A DNA stretch of 64,000 bases from assembly GCA_015709615.1 (NCBI GenBank), contig CP054179.1, positions 930,001-994,000 of the forward strand, read 5' to 3'. A model generated the notes under the pieces. The model ran no database searches. It saw nothing but the letters and a program-made list of their open reading frames with translations, and was not told the DNA's origin. Numbering within the stretch: the stretch's first letter is position 1; each line of letters starts with the position of its first letter. Of the stretch, positions 53,067-62,675 are shown piece by piece. The stretch comes from Gammaproteobacteria bacterium. GTDB taxonomy: Bacteria > Pseudomonadota > Gammaproteobacteria > Burkholderiales > Nitrosomonadaceae. The position numbers and the translations under genes are program-made.

Positions 53067-54326
53067 CTAGACCCGTCGCATGGAATCAAAAAAGTCGGAA
53101 TTATTCTTGGTTGCCTTAATTTTATCGAGTAAAAACGCCATCGCGTCCATGTCATCCATTGGATGCAACAACTTGCGCAAGACCCAGATTTTTTGCAGGA
53201 CATCGGGTGAAATTAACAATTCTTCCCGGCGAGTACCGGATCGGTTCACATTGATTGCCGGATATATCCGTTTCTCGGCCATTTTCCGGTCAAGATGAAT
53301 TTCCATATTGCCGGTACCTTTGAATTCTTCATAAATGACATCATCCATGCGTGATCCGGTATCAATCAACGCCGTTGCAATAATAGTCAATGATCCGCCT
53401 TCTTCAATATTACGCGCCGCACCGAAGAAACGTTTGGGCCGCTGCAATGCGCTGGCATCCACGCCGCCAGTCAGCACCTTACCCGAAGCAGGCACGACGG
53501 CATTATAAGCGCGCGCCAGCCTGGTGATCGAATCCAGCAGTATCACGACATCCTTCTTATGCTCAACGAGACGTTTGGCTTTCTCAATCACCATTTCGGC
53601 CACTTGCACATGCCGCGTGGCGGCTTCGTCGAAAGTGGAAGAAATCACTTCCCCTCTCACCGAACGGATCATTTCCGTCACCTCTTCCGGACGTTCATCG
53701 ATCAGTAGCACCATCAAAATCACATCTGGATAATTCGCCGCTATCGCATGAGCAATATGTTGCAACATGACGGTTTTACCGGATTTTGGACTGGCTACCA
53801 GCAAACCGCGCTGACCTTTGCCGATCGGGGCGATCAAATCGATGATGCGGCTGGTGATATTCTCTTCGGCTTTGATATCGCGTTCGAGTACTAGCCGTTC
53901 ATCGGGAAACAGCGGCGTCAAATTCTCAAACAGGATTTTCTGTTTGGAGTTTTCCGGCGGTTCGTTGTTAACTTTATCAACTTTCACCAGCGCGAAATAA
54001 CGCTCGCCATCCTTCGGCGGGCGAATCTCACCATCAATCGAATCCCCGGTGTGCAGATTAAAACGGCGGATCTGGCTGGGCGAAATATAAATATCATCCG
54101 GCCCAGCCAAGTAGGAAGTGTCCGGGGAACGTAAAAACCCGAAGCCATCCTGCAATACTTCCAGCGTTCCGTGACCATATATGTTTTCACCCTTTCGCGC
54201 CTGATTCTTAAGCAATGCAAAAATCAGATCCTGCTTTCGCATTCGGTTGGCCCCATCGATTTCGTTCTCGACAGCCATTTTTACTAATTCAGTGACGTGC
54301 AGGTTTTTTAAATCAGATAAGCGCAT
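53067..54326 (-). CDS. rho: Transcription termination factor Rho
   Basis: 419 residues, full length. The N-terminal domain (MRLSDLKNLHVTELVKMAVENEIDGANRMRKQDLIFALLK) precedes the cold-shock-type RNA-binding GTLEVLQDGFGFLRSPDTSYLAGPDDIYVSPSQIRRFNL region. The ATPase has GQRGLLVASPKSGKTVMLQ (Walker A), VILMVLLIDERPEEVTEM and DSITRLARAYN. Ends FFDSMRRV. It terminates transcription genome-wide. Downstream of trxA in the usual trxA-rho-rpmE order. Confidence 0.97.
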   Translation of the reverse strand: MRLSDLKNLHVTELVKMAVENEIDGANRMRKQDLIFALLKNQARKGENIYGHGTLEVLQDGFGFLRSPDTSYLAGPDDIYISPSQIRRFNLHTGDSIDGEIRPPKDGERYFALVKVDKVNNEPPENSKQKILFENLTPLFPDERLVLERDIKAEENITSRIIDLIAPIGKGQRGLLVASPKSGKTVMLQHIAHAIAANYPDVILMVLLIDERPEEVTEMIRSVRGEVISSTFDEAATRHVQVAEMVIEKAKRLVEHKKDVVILLDSITRLARAYNAVVPASGKVLTGGVDASALQRPKRFFGAARNIEEGGSLTIIATALIDTGSRMDDVIYEEFKGTGNMEIHLDRKMAEKRIYPAINVNRSGTRREELLISPDVLQKIWVLRKLLHPMDDMDAMAFLLDKIKATKNNSDFFDSMRRV

Positions 54327-54472
54327 GAAAAAGCTCGTGAAAAAATAATACTTAAGTGAAAGATAATGATGCTGGAAGGAAAGCTGTTACGGATGGGATT
54401 ATCGAATAGGGCGGCGCGGATCTTTACCGGTCACAAGTCCACAAATAAATCATTTGCATTAGACTAGCGGGT

Positions 54473-54799
54473 TTAAATATGGCTGTCAATAAAGGCGGTT
54501 AATTGCGATTTTGATAAAGCCCCAACTTTGGTCGCCTCGATATTGCCGTTTTTAAACAGCATCAGGGTCGGGATACCACGAATACCGTATTTCGGTGGTG
54601 TCAGCTGATTCTCGTCGATATTCAACTTGGCGACTTTAAGGCGTTCACCATACTCACTCGCGATCTCATCGAGTATCGGCGCGATCATTTTGCAAGGGCC
54701 GCACCATTCCGCCCAGTAATCGACTAGAACAGGCGTTGTTGATTGCAGAACTTCCGCATCAAAATTTGCATCGGTAACGTAATGAATATGCTGACTCAT
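54473..54799 (-). CDS. trxA: Thioredoxin
   Basis: About 108 residues. The active site is VDYWAEWCGPCKMIAPILDEIA and the cis-proline is in YGIRGIPTLMLFKNG. General disulfide reductase of the cytoplasm. The ATG at 54799 (SD AGGA in GAGGATTAT) is preferred over an upstream start at 54814. It precedes rho. Confidence 0.96.
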   Translation of the reverse strand: MSQHIHYVTDANFDAEVLQSTTPVLVDYWAEWCGPCKMIAPILDEIASEYGERLKVAKLNIDENQLTPPKYGIRGIPTLMLFKNGNIEATKVGALSKSQLTAFIDSHI

Positions 54800-54960
54800 A
54801 TAATCCTCATTCAAATTATTCAGTATTAAGAACAGTAAACCTTATTATCTCAAAGAGCGGTTTACGGGATTGATTGGAATAAAGCTGTAAAAGAATGGTA
54901 TCAAACTGAATTGTTATGCTATAGAAAAAATTGTTAAAAGGGAAGTAGCTTTTCAAAATA

Positions 54961-55035
54961 GCAACCGGAAGAAACATCCGGAAATAAATGTTTCGTGCAA
55001 ACGAATCACCATCGCACGATCATTCTTCCGGTTGC
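54961..55035 (-). terminator. Probable terminator of the fbp operon
   Basis: On the minus strand the arms GCAACCGGAAGAA and TTCTTCCGGTTGC (55023-55035 and 54961-54973) are perfect 13-bp complements spaced by 49 bases, with smaller hairpins inside (CGTGC/GCACG). They begin in the last codons of the ATP-binding protein gene. The sequence TATTTTG follows the stem. Structure supports termination, though the U-run is short. Confidence 0.6.
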
Positions 55036-56075
55036 TGAAATGCCACGATATGATCGGCTGCGAGTTTAATCCCGATTTTCCCGCCGATCGCGTGATCATG
55101 ATGGCTGGGCACCAGCGCAAGCACTTTGGCTCCACTCGCCAGGCGCAAAGTGTATAAAATCTCCGCACCGCGAAATGCCTTGTGAATCACCATCGCCTGC
55201 AACGGACTGGTATCGTCATGCACGATATCATCCGGACGCAACAACACATCCACACAGCATCCGGCTTCACAGTGTTGCGGTATCACGCCGCTTAATAAGC
55301 CCAGTTCAATTTCCACCTGATGTGCATCGATTACCTTGCCCGGAACAAATACGCCCTGACCGATGAAGTTGGCCACAAAACGATTGGCCGGACAATGATA
55401 CAGATTGAATGCGGTATCCCATTGCTGAATCTCGCCATGATCCATCACTCCGATGACATCGGCAATCGCAAATGCCTCCGCTTGATCGTGCGTCACCAGA
55501 ATGGCGGTGGTTCCCTGATTCTTGATGATCTCGCGCACTTCCATACTCAAACGTTCGCGCAAACTAACATCCAGATTGGAAAAAGGCTCATCCAGCAGCA
55601 ACAAGTCCGGTTTCGGCGCCAGTGCACGCGCCAACGCTACGCGTTGCTGCTGCCCGCCCGACAATTCATGGGGATATTTTTTTGCAACGCTGGCCAGATG
55701 CACCACGTGCAGAAGTTCTTCAATCCGCCGTTCCCGTTCCGGCCGGGTTAACCGGTGCAGGCCAAAACCGATATTGGCCGCCACGTCCAGATGCGGAAAC
55801 AAGGCATAGTCCTGGAAAACCATACCGATGCGGCGCCGCTCCGGCGGCACAAAAACACTCGTGCTGCTGACACTAACTCCGCTCAGCACGATTTCACCGG
55901 CCGCTACCCGCTCAAAACCGGCGATACAACGCAGCGCCGTGGTTTTACCGCAACCGCTCGAGCCGAGCAAACAGCCGATCTGTCCCTTGCGCAATTGCAA
56001 GGATAAGCTATGGATGACAACCTGCTCGCCGTATGCTTGCCGGATGTTATTCAATTGCAGCAATACCGTATCCAT
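55020..56075 (-). CDS. fbpC: Iron(III) ABC transporter, ATP-binding protein
   Basis: About 351 residues. Walker A is GCLLGSSGCGKTTALRCIAGFERV, the signature LSGGQQQRVALARAL, Walker B LLLLDEPFSNLD and the H-loop LVTHDQAEAF. The C-terminal half has TOBE features (VLLRPDDIVHDD). Cytoplasmic ATPase of an FbpABC system. The ATG at 56075 lies just after the fbpB stop; an upstream in-frame start at 56168 would overlap fbpB. Confidence 0.93.
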   Translation of the reverse strand: MDTVLLQLNNIRQAYGEQVVIHSLSLQLRKGQIGCLLGSSGCGKTTALRCIAGFERVAAGEIVLSGVSVSSTSVFVPPERRRIGMVFQDYALFPHLDVAANIGFGLHRLTRPERERRIEELLHVVHLASVAKKYPHELSGGQQQRVALARALAPKPDLLLLDEPFSNLDVSLRERLSMEVREIIKNQGTTAILVTHDQAEAFAIADVIGVMDHGEIQQWDTAFNLYHCPANRFVANFIGQGVFVPGKVIDAHQVEIELGLLSGVIPQHCEAGCCVDVLLRPDDIVHDDTSPLQAMVIHKAFRGAEILYTLRLASGAKVLALVPSHHDHAIGGKIGIKLAADHIVAFQQPEE

Positions 56076-56080
56076 CCTTT

Positions 56081-57682
56081 TTACTTCTCTGTTTGACGCA
56101 TGAACAAGAAAATCGGAATCAATCCCGCCAGCACCAACGTCACCGCAGGCAAAGCCGCTTGCTCCCACTGCCCTTCCGACGTCAGTTCATAAATCCGCAC
56201 CGCCAGCGTATCCCAACCGAATGGCCGCGTCATCAGCGTGATGGGCATTTCCTTCATGACATCGATAAATACCAGCGTGGCAGCCGTAAAAATCCCCGGC
56301 TTCAAGATCGGGATATGCACTTTCCGAATCATCGCCCAGCCGTGTATCCCCAAACTCATCGCCGCTTCATCGATACTATGCGTAATCCGCTGCATCGCAC
56401 CATCAACCGGATAATGACTCACCGCCATGAAGCGGATCAAATAAGCGATTAGCATAATCGTCAAGGTACCCTGTATCAACGGGCCTGTTTCGGTTTGCAA
56501 CCAGCGTGCCAGCCATTCGCTCAGCCGTCCATCCAACCACACCAGCGGCACATACACGCCAATCGCCAGCACCGTACCGGGTAGCGCGTAACCGATCGTG
56601 GCAATGCGCACGGCAAAACGCGTTGCCGGACTAGGATAACGTCGCGCCGCATAGACCATCGCAATAACGACGATGCAGATCAACAAAGCCGCCAAACCGG
56701 ATAACGTCAGGGAATGCCAGAGAAATTCGAGGTAACGGTCAAAATCGAAATCCTGCACGAACGACTGTGCGCCCCAGCGGCACAATTGCAGCACCGGCAG
56801 CAAAAATGCCAAAAACAACACGCCCAGCACAAAACCGGTAACCAGCCAATTGCGCCATCCCGTCAAGCGGATACGCTGCGCCCGTTCCGTTCGCTTATTT
56901 TCCGCATAGCGCATGCGCAACCGGAATTGCTGTTCTATTACAATCACGGCAAAAACGATCATGATCAGCAAGGAAGCCAACTGAGAGGCCGCCGGCAGCG
57001 AGAACATGCTGAACCACGCCTTGTAAATCGCCGTCGTGAACGTATTATAGTTAAAAACCGCCACCGTGCCGAAATCCGCCAATGTTTCCATCAGCACCAG
57101 CATAAGCCCCCCCGCTATCCAGGGGCGCGCCATCGGCAGCACCACTTTGAAGAATCCTTGCTTGCGGTTGAAACCGAGCGATTGCGCCACTTCCAGAGAA
57201 CGTTTACCTTGACTCAAAAAAGCATTGCGTGCCAATAAATACACATAGGGATAAAAAGCCAGCGTCATCACCGCAATCACGCCCATTCTGCCGCGAATAT
57301 CGGGAAACCAGGATAAATCGGAAGCCAGCCAGGCACGCAACGCCGTTTGCACCGGGCCGGTAAAATCAAACAAACCCAGCGCGACAAACGCCGTCACATA
57401 TGCAGGCATCGCCATCGGCAACAGCAACGCCCAGGAAAAAAAACGCCGCCCGGAAAATTCATATACCGCGGTAATCCACGCCAAGCTAATTCCCAATAGC
57501 GCGGTTCCGGTAATAACGCCCAATGCAAGCCAGAAGGTATTGATCAGCAGTTGCGGCAGTGTCGTTTCGATCAGATGCTGCCAGACATCGCTGGCAGGCG
57601 CAAAAAAAGCAGAAACAATCACGCCGACAGGCGCCAGTACCAGTGCAGCCGCGATAAAAGGAACTGAGCGCCAAATGGCCAT
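56081..57682 (-). CDS. fbpB: Iron(III) ABC transporter permease (fused two-domain)
   Basis: 533 residues with about twelve membrane segments in two halves. Each half has an EAA-loop: SLEVAQSLGFNRKQGFFKVVLPMARPWIAGGLML and SIDEAAMSLGIHGWAMIRKVHIPILKPGIFTAATLVF. This is the standard FbpB layout. Inner-membrane channel with FbpC. 97 bp after fbpA. Confidence 0.93.
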   Translation of the reverse strand: MAIWRSVPFIAAALVLAPVGVIVSAFFAPASDVWQHLIETTLPQLLINTFWLALGVITGTALLGISLAWITAVYEFSGRRFFSWALLLPMAMPAYVTAFVALGLFDFTGPVQTALRAWLASDLSWFPDIRGRMGVIAVMTLAFYPYVYLLARNAFLSQGKRSLEVAQSLGFNRKQGFFKVVLPMARPWIAGGLMLVLMETLADFGTVAVFNYNTFTTAIYKAWFSMFSLPAASQLASLLIMIVFAVIVIEQQFRLRMRYAENKRTERAQRIRLTGWRNWLVTGFVLGVLFLAFLLPVLQLCRWGAQSFVQDFDFDRYLEFLWHSLTLSGLAALLICIVVIAMVYAARRYPSPATRFAVRIATIGYALPGTVLAIGVYVPLVWLDGRLSEWLARWLQTETGPLIQGTLTIMLIAYLIRFMAVSHYPVDGAMQRITHSIDEAAMSLGIHGWAMIRKVHIPILKPGIFTAATLVFIDVMKEMPITLMTRPFGWDTLAVRIYELTSEGQWEQAALPAVTLVLAGLIPIFLFMRQTEK

Positions 57683-57779
57683 GACTTATTAATGAGAAAC
57701 AGAATAGAAAATGGCGCGAGAAGCTACTGTTTTCTATCGCTTCTTCCGCCGCCTTGATCTTGGTATTTACTGCACCTTT

Positions 57780-58793
57780 CTACTGATAACCGGCACGGTC
57801 CATCAGTTTGACGGCTGTAGTTTGCAGCTCGCCGGCTTTCACCAGATTGATCGGATTTTGTTTGAAACTACCCCAGGCGGCGACAAACGGATCGGCTGAA
57901 ATTCTAGGATTGACCGGATATTCCATGTTGACATCGGCAAAAAGATTTTGCGCTTTGTCGGATGACAAGAACTCCAGCAGCTTGACGGCAGCTTGTTGAT
58001 GACGGGCATGACGCGTCACACCGGCGCCGGAAACATTGACATGCACACCGTTAGTTTTCTGATTCGGCCAGAAAACCGCCAAAGGCAGATTGGGATCTTT
58101 CTTCATCAAGCGGCCAAAGTAGTACGTATTGACCAACGTCACATCGCATTTGCCGGCAGCAACGAATTCCAAAGCGCGCGTATCGTCCGACAGCGGATCA
58201 ACCGCCAGATTGGCCACCCAGCCTTTGACGATTTTCTCGGTCTCGGCTTCGCCATGTTCCGCGATCATCATTGCCACCAGCGATTGGTTGTAGACTTTTT
58301 TCGATGTCCGCAAGCACAGGCGCTTGTTCCACTTGGGATCGGCCAGATCCTCGTAAGTCGACAACTCTTCCGGTTTTACTTTTTTCGTGTTGTAAATCAT
58401 CGTCCGGGCGCGGATCGACAAACCGAACCATGCATTATCCGGGTCGCGCAAATGCGCCGGAATATTACTTTCCAGCGTAGCGGACTTGACCGGCTGCAAT
58501 AACCCCGCCTGCGCAGCCGCCCAGAGATTACCGGCATCGGCCGTGATCAGCATATCGGCCGGGGTATTTTTTCCTTCCGCTTCGAGCCGGGCGAGCAATG
58601 CGCCTTCATTATCCGTGACGTACTTAACTTTGATTCCGGTTTCCTTGGTGAATGCATCGAACATCGGCTTGATCAGTTGTTCGATACGTGCGGAATAAAC
58701 CACGACTTCCTCGGCGTACAGCGGTTTTACGGCCAGCAAGGAAAGCAGAAAAAAAACGGCAATAGAGAAACGGTTTAGGTTTGATTTCAACAT
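57780..58793 (-). CDS. fbpA: Iron(III) ABC transporter, substrate-binding protein
   Basis: 337 residues. Signal peptide (AVFFLLSLLAVKPLYA), then EEVVVYSARIEQLIKPMFDAFTKETGIKVKYVTDNEGALLARL and VTLVNTYYFGRLMKK. The Tyr-Tyr pair (NTYYFGR) is the iron-binding signature of FbpA/FutA proteins. Periplasmic. First gene of fbpABC, with a possible Fur site upstream. Confidence 0.94.
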   Translation of the reverse strand: MLKSNLNRFSIAVFFLLSLLAVKPLYAEEVVVYSARIEQLIKPMFDAFTKETGIKVKYVTDNEGALLARLEAEGKNTPADMLITADAGNLWAAAQAGLLQPVKSATLESNIPAHLRDPDNAWFGLSIRARTMIYNTKKVKPEELSTYEDLADPKWNKRLCLRTSKKVYNQSLVAMMIAEHGEAETEKIVKGWVANLAVDPLSDDTRALEFVAAGKCDVTLVNTYYFGRLMKKDPNLPLAVFWPNQKTNGVHVNVSGAGVTRHARHQQAAVKLLEFLSSDKAQNLFADVNMEYPVNPRISADPFVAAWGSFKQNPINLVKAGELQTTAVKLMDRAGYQ

Positions 58794-58854
58794 GAAAATA
58801 CTTCCAAGAAAACGTGCGTCAATCGGATTAACTATTGGCGGTTACTATAGTATG

Positions 58855-58873
58855 GATAAGAATAATTATCAAT
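58855..58873 (-). promoter_or_regulatory. Possible Fur box upstream of fbpA
   Basis: GATAAGAATAATTATCAAT matches the 19-bp Fur consensus GATAATGATAATCATTATC at about 13 positions, counted by eye, and lies 62 bp upstream of the fbpA start. Iron repression of fbpABC is common. AT-rich context makes chance matches possible. Confidence 0.45.
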
Positions 58874-58886
58874 TGAATGATCGGAA

Positions 58887-59648
58887 TCAATTCTCAACCA
58901 CGGGTTGCGACAGAAAATCCAGCTCCTTGCGTCCAACCAGCGGCAATTTGAGCGCGGGCGGATCCCAATCGACGCCGAACGACAATCCCAGCAGGTTGAA
59001 TTCGATACCCTCCACCGCGCTGACCAGCATCCCCATCAGGCCAAATAAGGAAATCTGCAAACCGCTGCCGCTCGGTGCCTGCGAAACCAGCCGGTAACCC
59101 AGATAATCCTTGCCGATGGCAGTCGGCGGCAAATCCAGTTGCAGTTCGGGAACGGAGCGGGAAACCCAAGCCGTGAACGTATTGGAATTCGGTCCCGGCC
59201 AGATCGTGTAATCTTTTGCGTAGGGATATTTACGCGCGGCTTCGTCTATTTTCTCAATGAGCGCATCCGCTTCCGCGCCGCGTTTCTCCAGCAGTATCTC
59301 CGGCATGTTACCGTACCAGCGCCGGTCCGGCACATTGTCATAAATCGCCAGCACCGGCAGATTGCGGCGCTGCAACCAGCCGATCACTTCATAAATCGTA
59401 TACGACTGCGCCGCGGCCGGTTTCACCGCGATCCAGGTGTGAATGGCAAAATAACCGCGCCAGCTGAAGGCGCGCGCGCCGTAGACTTGCACGATCGCCT
59501 CGGGTGTTGTGCCAGGATCGGGCGCCAAACCGGCCGGTTCGCGGCTCGCACTCCACCAGTTCTGCGCCCGCGCCCGGTCCGGCATAACGATCATCACAGT
59601 CACTCCCAGAATCAGTAACAGTCCACCCACGATAAAAACACGCTTCAT
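58887..59648 (-). CDS. DUF3750-like membrane-anchored/periplasmic protein
   Basis: About 253 residues. One N-terminal hydrophobic segment (VFIVGGLLLILGVTVMIVMPDRARA) acts as signal or anchor. The body contains AIVQVYGARAFSWRGYFAIHTWIAVKP, YEVIGW, YGNMPEILLEKRG and TIWPGPNSNTFTAWV, which I recall as DUF3750. The H-T-W and PGPNSNTF blocks look enzymatic, but no activity is established. It starts next to the stop of the upstream GTPase gene (overlap GTGA if the GTG at 59660 is used), so the three genes 58887-62445 form an operon. Confidence 0.7.
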   Translation of the reverse strand: MKRVFIVGGLLLILGVTVMIVMPDRARAQNWWSASREPAGLAPDPGTTPEAIVQVYGARAFSWRGYFAIHTWIAVKPAAAQSYTIYEVIGWLQRRNLPVLAIYDNVPDRRWYGNMPEILLEKRGAEADALIEKIDEAARKYPYAKDYTIWPGPNSNTFTAWVSRSVPELQLDLPPTAIGKDYLGYRLVSQAPSGSGLQISLFGLMGMLVSAVEGIEFNLLGLSFGVDWDPPALKLPLVGRKELDFLSQPVVEN

Positions 59649-59656
59649 TTCTATTC

Positions 59657-61219
59657 TCACTCTGTATTACTTCCAGTACGTTTCCCCAATATTTCCGGCA
59701 AATCGCGCAAAAACCGCCCAGCTCCAGCCATCTGGCGCCGCAACAGCACCCAATCCTCGGCGCGTTTCCGGGCATTCAGGCAGCGCATCAAACGCACGCG
59801 CAATGCTTCGTCCTGATGGTTCAGGATCGCCGCCCACAAGGTATCGTCGACGTTGTAAACCTTGCCCGCAAGCAGGCAGACCGGAATCACTTGCTCAATC
59901 GGCACAGCCAGATCGGCGGCAATCGCGCGCACCGCAGCATTGATATTGACCGCCTTACTATTCAGCGAATCGGTCAGATTGTACGGCGGCCGCCATTCGT
60001 TGACGGGCCGCAAGCGGTCGATAAAACTCGCCGCTATCAGCAACGGCGGCGCTCGCCGGTCGGTACGCGCAGCCTGAGCGGTACGCAACGTATCCAGGCA
60101 ATCGCGTTCGTTTTGCCGGTCTGGCCGGTTAGCCGGAGTCACCCACAAAATCAAATCGGCGTTTTCCGCCGCCGCCAGCATGCGTTGACGATCGAACAAC
60201 GCACTGTCACAGCCTGGACTATCGAAAATCAGCGCTTGCGTTAACCCTTCGCGCGACAAAGCAAACGGCGTCAGCGCCTGCGTCGTGTCCGGCAACACGT
60301 CGGCCGGTGTGGTAACCACACCGAACAACGCATTGATCAAACTGGACTTGCCCGAATTCGTCCGTCCCAGCACCAAAATGCGCAACGGTTCGACAATTGC
60401 TTTCGTTACCTGTTCGGCTTGCCCGAGATCCGCCTGCGACACCGGCGTCGGCGCGGTGACGGATTCTTCCTCGACCAGCGGCAGGCGGCCGCTATACAAA
60501 TCGATCGCGTAGTAACCAACCTTGCACACATAAGCGCGCAAAAACCAGCGGTGTAACTCGTCCCTGGCCTGGTCAAAGCTACGCGCACGCAAATGCCGCC
60601 AAGCTTCACTCAGCAGCGCATTGACCGGATTGATCAGCAAGCTGCCGGCGCGGTAAATATTGAACACTCGTTCGGCTTTTTCTTTCCAGCGTTGCAGGCG
60701 GAACAAGTCGCCGATGGTCAGGCGGTTGCTGAACGGTATTTTTTCCGCGACATCCTGGCGCAAGTCGCGGCTCGCCCGTTCGATAATCAGCAAGGTATGC
60801 GGTATGGTGAGTTCCAGCAGCGGTTTCTCGACATCCGGGTAATAACAATGCGCGACCGTTTCCATCGTTTTCTGCCCCAGCGCCAGCACCCAATCACCCT
60901 CTTCGATCGGCCAATCTTCCGGGCTGCACGTCTGCGCCAGCGCTTCCACCTCCCGCCACACTTTTTCTGCGCTGGGCGGCCATTCCGGATTGGGTTCGGT
61001 GGCCGAATCCCTGAGCAATTGCCGTTCCCGCCGTACCAGCCAAACCTGCAAGCCGTATCCCAGACCACCGCACACCACCAGAGCAACGAGCCAATACTGC
61101 AAATTACCGCTCTGCCACAACCACAACACGCCCAATCCGAGCAATGCCAGCAACGGCAGCAGCATCAGGATGAATACCAGCAGCCGCAGCGGATCGACGG
61201 ACGGTAGCGGCGCTTTCAT
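59657..61219 (-). CDS. Membrane-anchored Era/YfjP-like GTPase
   Basis: 520 residues. N-terminal hydrophobic segments (LLVFILMLLPLLALLGLGVLWLW, LVALVVCGGLGYGLQVWLV) anchor it. The GTPase domain (about 275-430) has G1 LVLGRTNSGKSSLINALFG, the switch region around PDTTQAL, G3 IFDSPGC (in place of DxxG, so atypical) and LILWVTPANRPDR. Function unknown. It overlaps the next GTPase gene by 4 bp (61216-61219) and is followed by the DUF3750-like gene. Confidence 0.82.
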   Translation of the reverse strand: MKAPLPSVDPLRLLVFILMLLPLLALLGLGVLWLWQSGNLQYWLVALVVCGGLGYGLQVWLVRRERQLLRDSATEPNPEWPPSAEKVWREVEALAQTCSPEDWPIEEGDWVLALGQKTMETVAHCYYPDVEKPLLELTIPHTLLIIERASRDLRQDVAEKIPFSNRLTIGDLFRLQRWKEKAERVFNIYRAGSLLINPVNALLSEAWRHLRARSFDQARDELHRWFLRAYVCKVGYYAIDLYSGRLPLVEEESVTAPTPVSQADLGQAEQVTKAIVEPLRILVLGRTNSGKSSLINALFGVVTTPADVLPDTTQALTPFALSREGLTQALIFDSPGCDSALFDRQRMLAAAENADLILWVTPANRPDRQNERDCLDTLRTAQAARTDRRAPPLLIAASFIDRLRPVNEWRPPYNLTDSLNSKAVNINAAVRAIAADLAVPIEQVIPVCLLAGKVYNVDDTLWAAILNHQDEALRVRLMRCLNARKRAEDWVLLRRQMAGAGRFLRDLPEILGKRTGSNTE

Positions 61220-62445
61220 GCGGATTTACCCCGCAAGCGGTCTTTCAGGAACAACGCGCCGCGCTCCAATTCTTGCGCATAAATCTGCCGCAGGGTATCC
61301 GCATCCACGTTCAAACCGTCCTTGCGCCGCGCAAAAAAATAAATCGCCGCCTTGCCCAATGCGTACGTAGTCGCACCGCTGGAACTCGCCCCCCAAATCG
61401 CACCGATAGTCTGTCCCCAAACCGGAATCATCTTCGCGGCAGTGCGGCTCAGCAGCCGGGCTAAATAGCCCGTGGCAATTCCGACACCCGCCAGACCGAG
61501 AAACTCGGTGATCGTGTTCCTATCCCAATTTTGACCGTAAAGCAGCGCCAGACTGTGCAGCAATTTCGCCTGCACCGCCGATACCGCGACCCAATCGACC
61601 ACCGGCAAGGCACCCAATCCCGCCGCCGCAATGGCATAACCGGCAATATGCTGATGCGCGGCGCGCGCAAACAAATCTTGCACGGCTTCATCGCCGCTCA
61701 ACTGATGCTGTAAGCCCAGCGACGTAAGCGACTCGATCGCCTGCCACAATGCTTCCAGACCATAATCCGGCGGGTCGAAACCGTCCTCGGGCAAGGTCAA
61801 ATCGACCGCCACCCAGCGCACCGGTGAAAAGCCGGGCAATGTTCCCAGCGCAGCGCGCTGCGCCGCAATGGCACGGCGCACATCGGACGGCACCGCCTCC
61901 GGCAGCGGATCGTCCGCATACGGCCACGGCTGGATATGTCCGCCGCCATGCGGATAGAGTTCGTGCAAACCGGTTTGCACCAGCAGCAGCGGCCATTCCG
62001 GATGGCGCTTGCGGATCGCATGCAATGCATCGAACACCGCGGCCTGCTGAACATCCGCCGCCTTCATCACCGCCACCAGCAAATGCGCCTGCGCCTCGCA
62101 GTAATGCATATCGTCGGCCGGATCGTAGGCCACCTCGCCCAAACCACGCGTATCGAGAAACCGCACCAACGGCGCTTCCGCCGGAAAATCATAAAACCGC
62201 GCGCTGCGCGTGCACGGCTGAAAACCGTTGCCGATCTCCGCCGCAGCGCTGCCGGTCAACGCCCGGATGATCGAGGTCTTGCCGGATTGCGTTTTGCCCA
62301 GCAGCCACAACACCGGCACCGGCATCTTCGCGCGTGCTTCGCGCAACGATGCTTCCAGCAGCGCCGGATCGACTTTGGGTTCGAGCAATGCCGTACGCAG
62401 TTGCTCCCAGTACCCGGTCCAGTTTTTTTGATCGTTTAGATTCAT
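61216..62445 (-). CDS. GTPase with C-terminal DUF697 domain
   Basis: 409 residues. N-terminal GTPase: P-loop WLLGKTQSGKTSIIRALTG, T-rich switch FQPCTRSARFYDF and G3 FLDTRGLGE. The C-terminal hydrophobic DUF697 domain (HIAGYAIAAAGLGALPVVDWVAVSAVQAKLLHSLALLYG, then GYLARLLSRTAAKMIPVWGQTIGAI) associates with membranes. It may act with the GTPase encoded immediately downstream. No partner outside the operon is evident. Confidence 0.85.
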   Translation of the reverse strand: MNLNDQKNWTGYWEQLRTALLEPKVDPALLEASLREARAKMPVPVLWLLGKTQSGKTSIIRALTGSAAAEIGNGFQPCTRSARFYDFPAEAPLVRFLDTRGLGEVAYDPADDMHYCEAQAHLLVAVMKAADVQQAAVFDALHAIRKRHPEWPLLLVQTGLHELYPHGGGHIQPWPYADDPLPEAVPSDVRRAIAAQRAALGTLPGFSPVRWVAVDLTLPEDGFDPPDYGLEALWQAIESLTSLGLQHQLSGDEAVQDLFARAAHQHIAGYAIAAAGLGALPVVDWVAVSAVQAKLLHSLALLYGQNWDRNTITEFLGLAGVGIATGYLARLLSRTAAKMIPVWGQTIGAIWGASSSGATTYALGKAAIYFFARRKDGLNVDADTLRQIYAQELERGALFLKDRLRGKSA

Positions 62446-62675
62446 GCGGTCATCTTATCATCAGTACATCGCAGAATTAAATTTGCCCGCCCGCCGGTAA
62501 CCATCGGCCATCGCCAATAAAAGGGGGTGAAAAGTATCCTTTTAACACGCTATCACCGGCTTACCTGCCTGCTAACATCACTTCCGAATCAAAAATATCA
62601 GGAGAAATCCACAGTCGCATCCGCAGGGTTAGCTGTGGAACCGGAAGTTTAATCTCAAAAGAAAGGGAAAAACCA
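62446..62675. other. Leader region of the tail-collar gene
   Basis: 230 bp divergent spacer. A small hairpin TCCACAG (62608-62614) / CTGTGGA (62633-62639) lies in the leader, with the SD AAAGGGAAAAA before the ATG. No riboswitch recognised. Confidence 0.4.

Noticed and set aside
56714..57238. Long plus-strand open frame in the fbpB region, and similar ones at 59139-59618, 60593-61207 and 61749-62439
   Set aside because: These are antisense frames over clear GC-rich genes, with low-complexity Arg/His/Gln-rich composition and no homology that I recognise.
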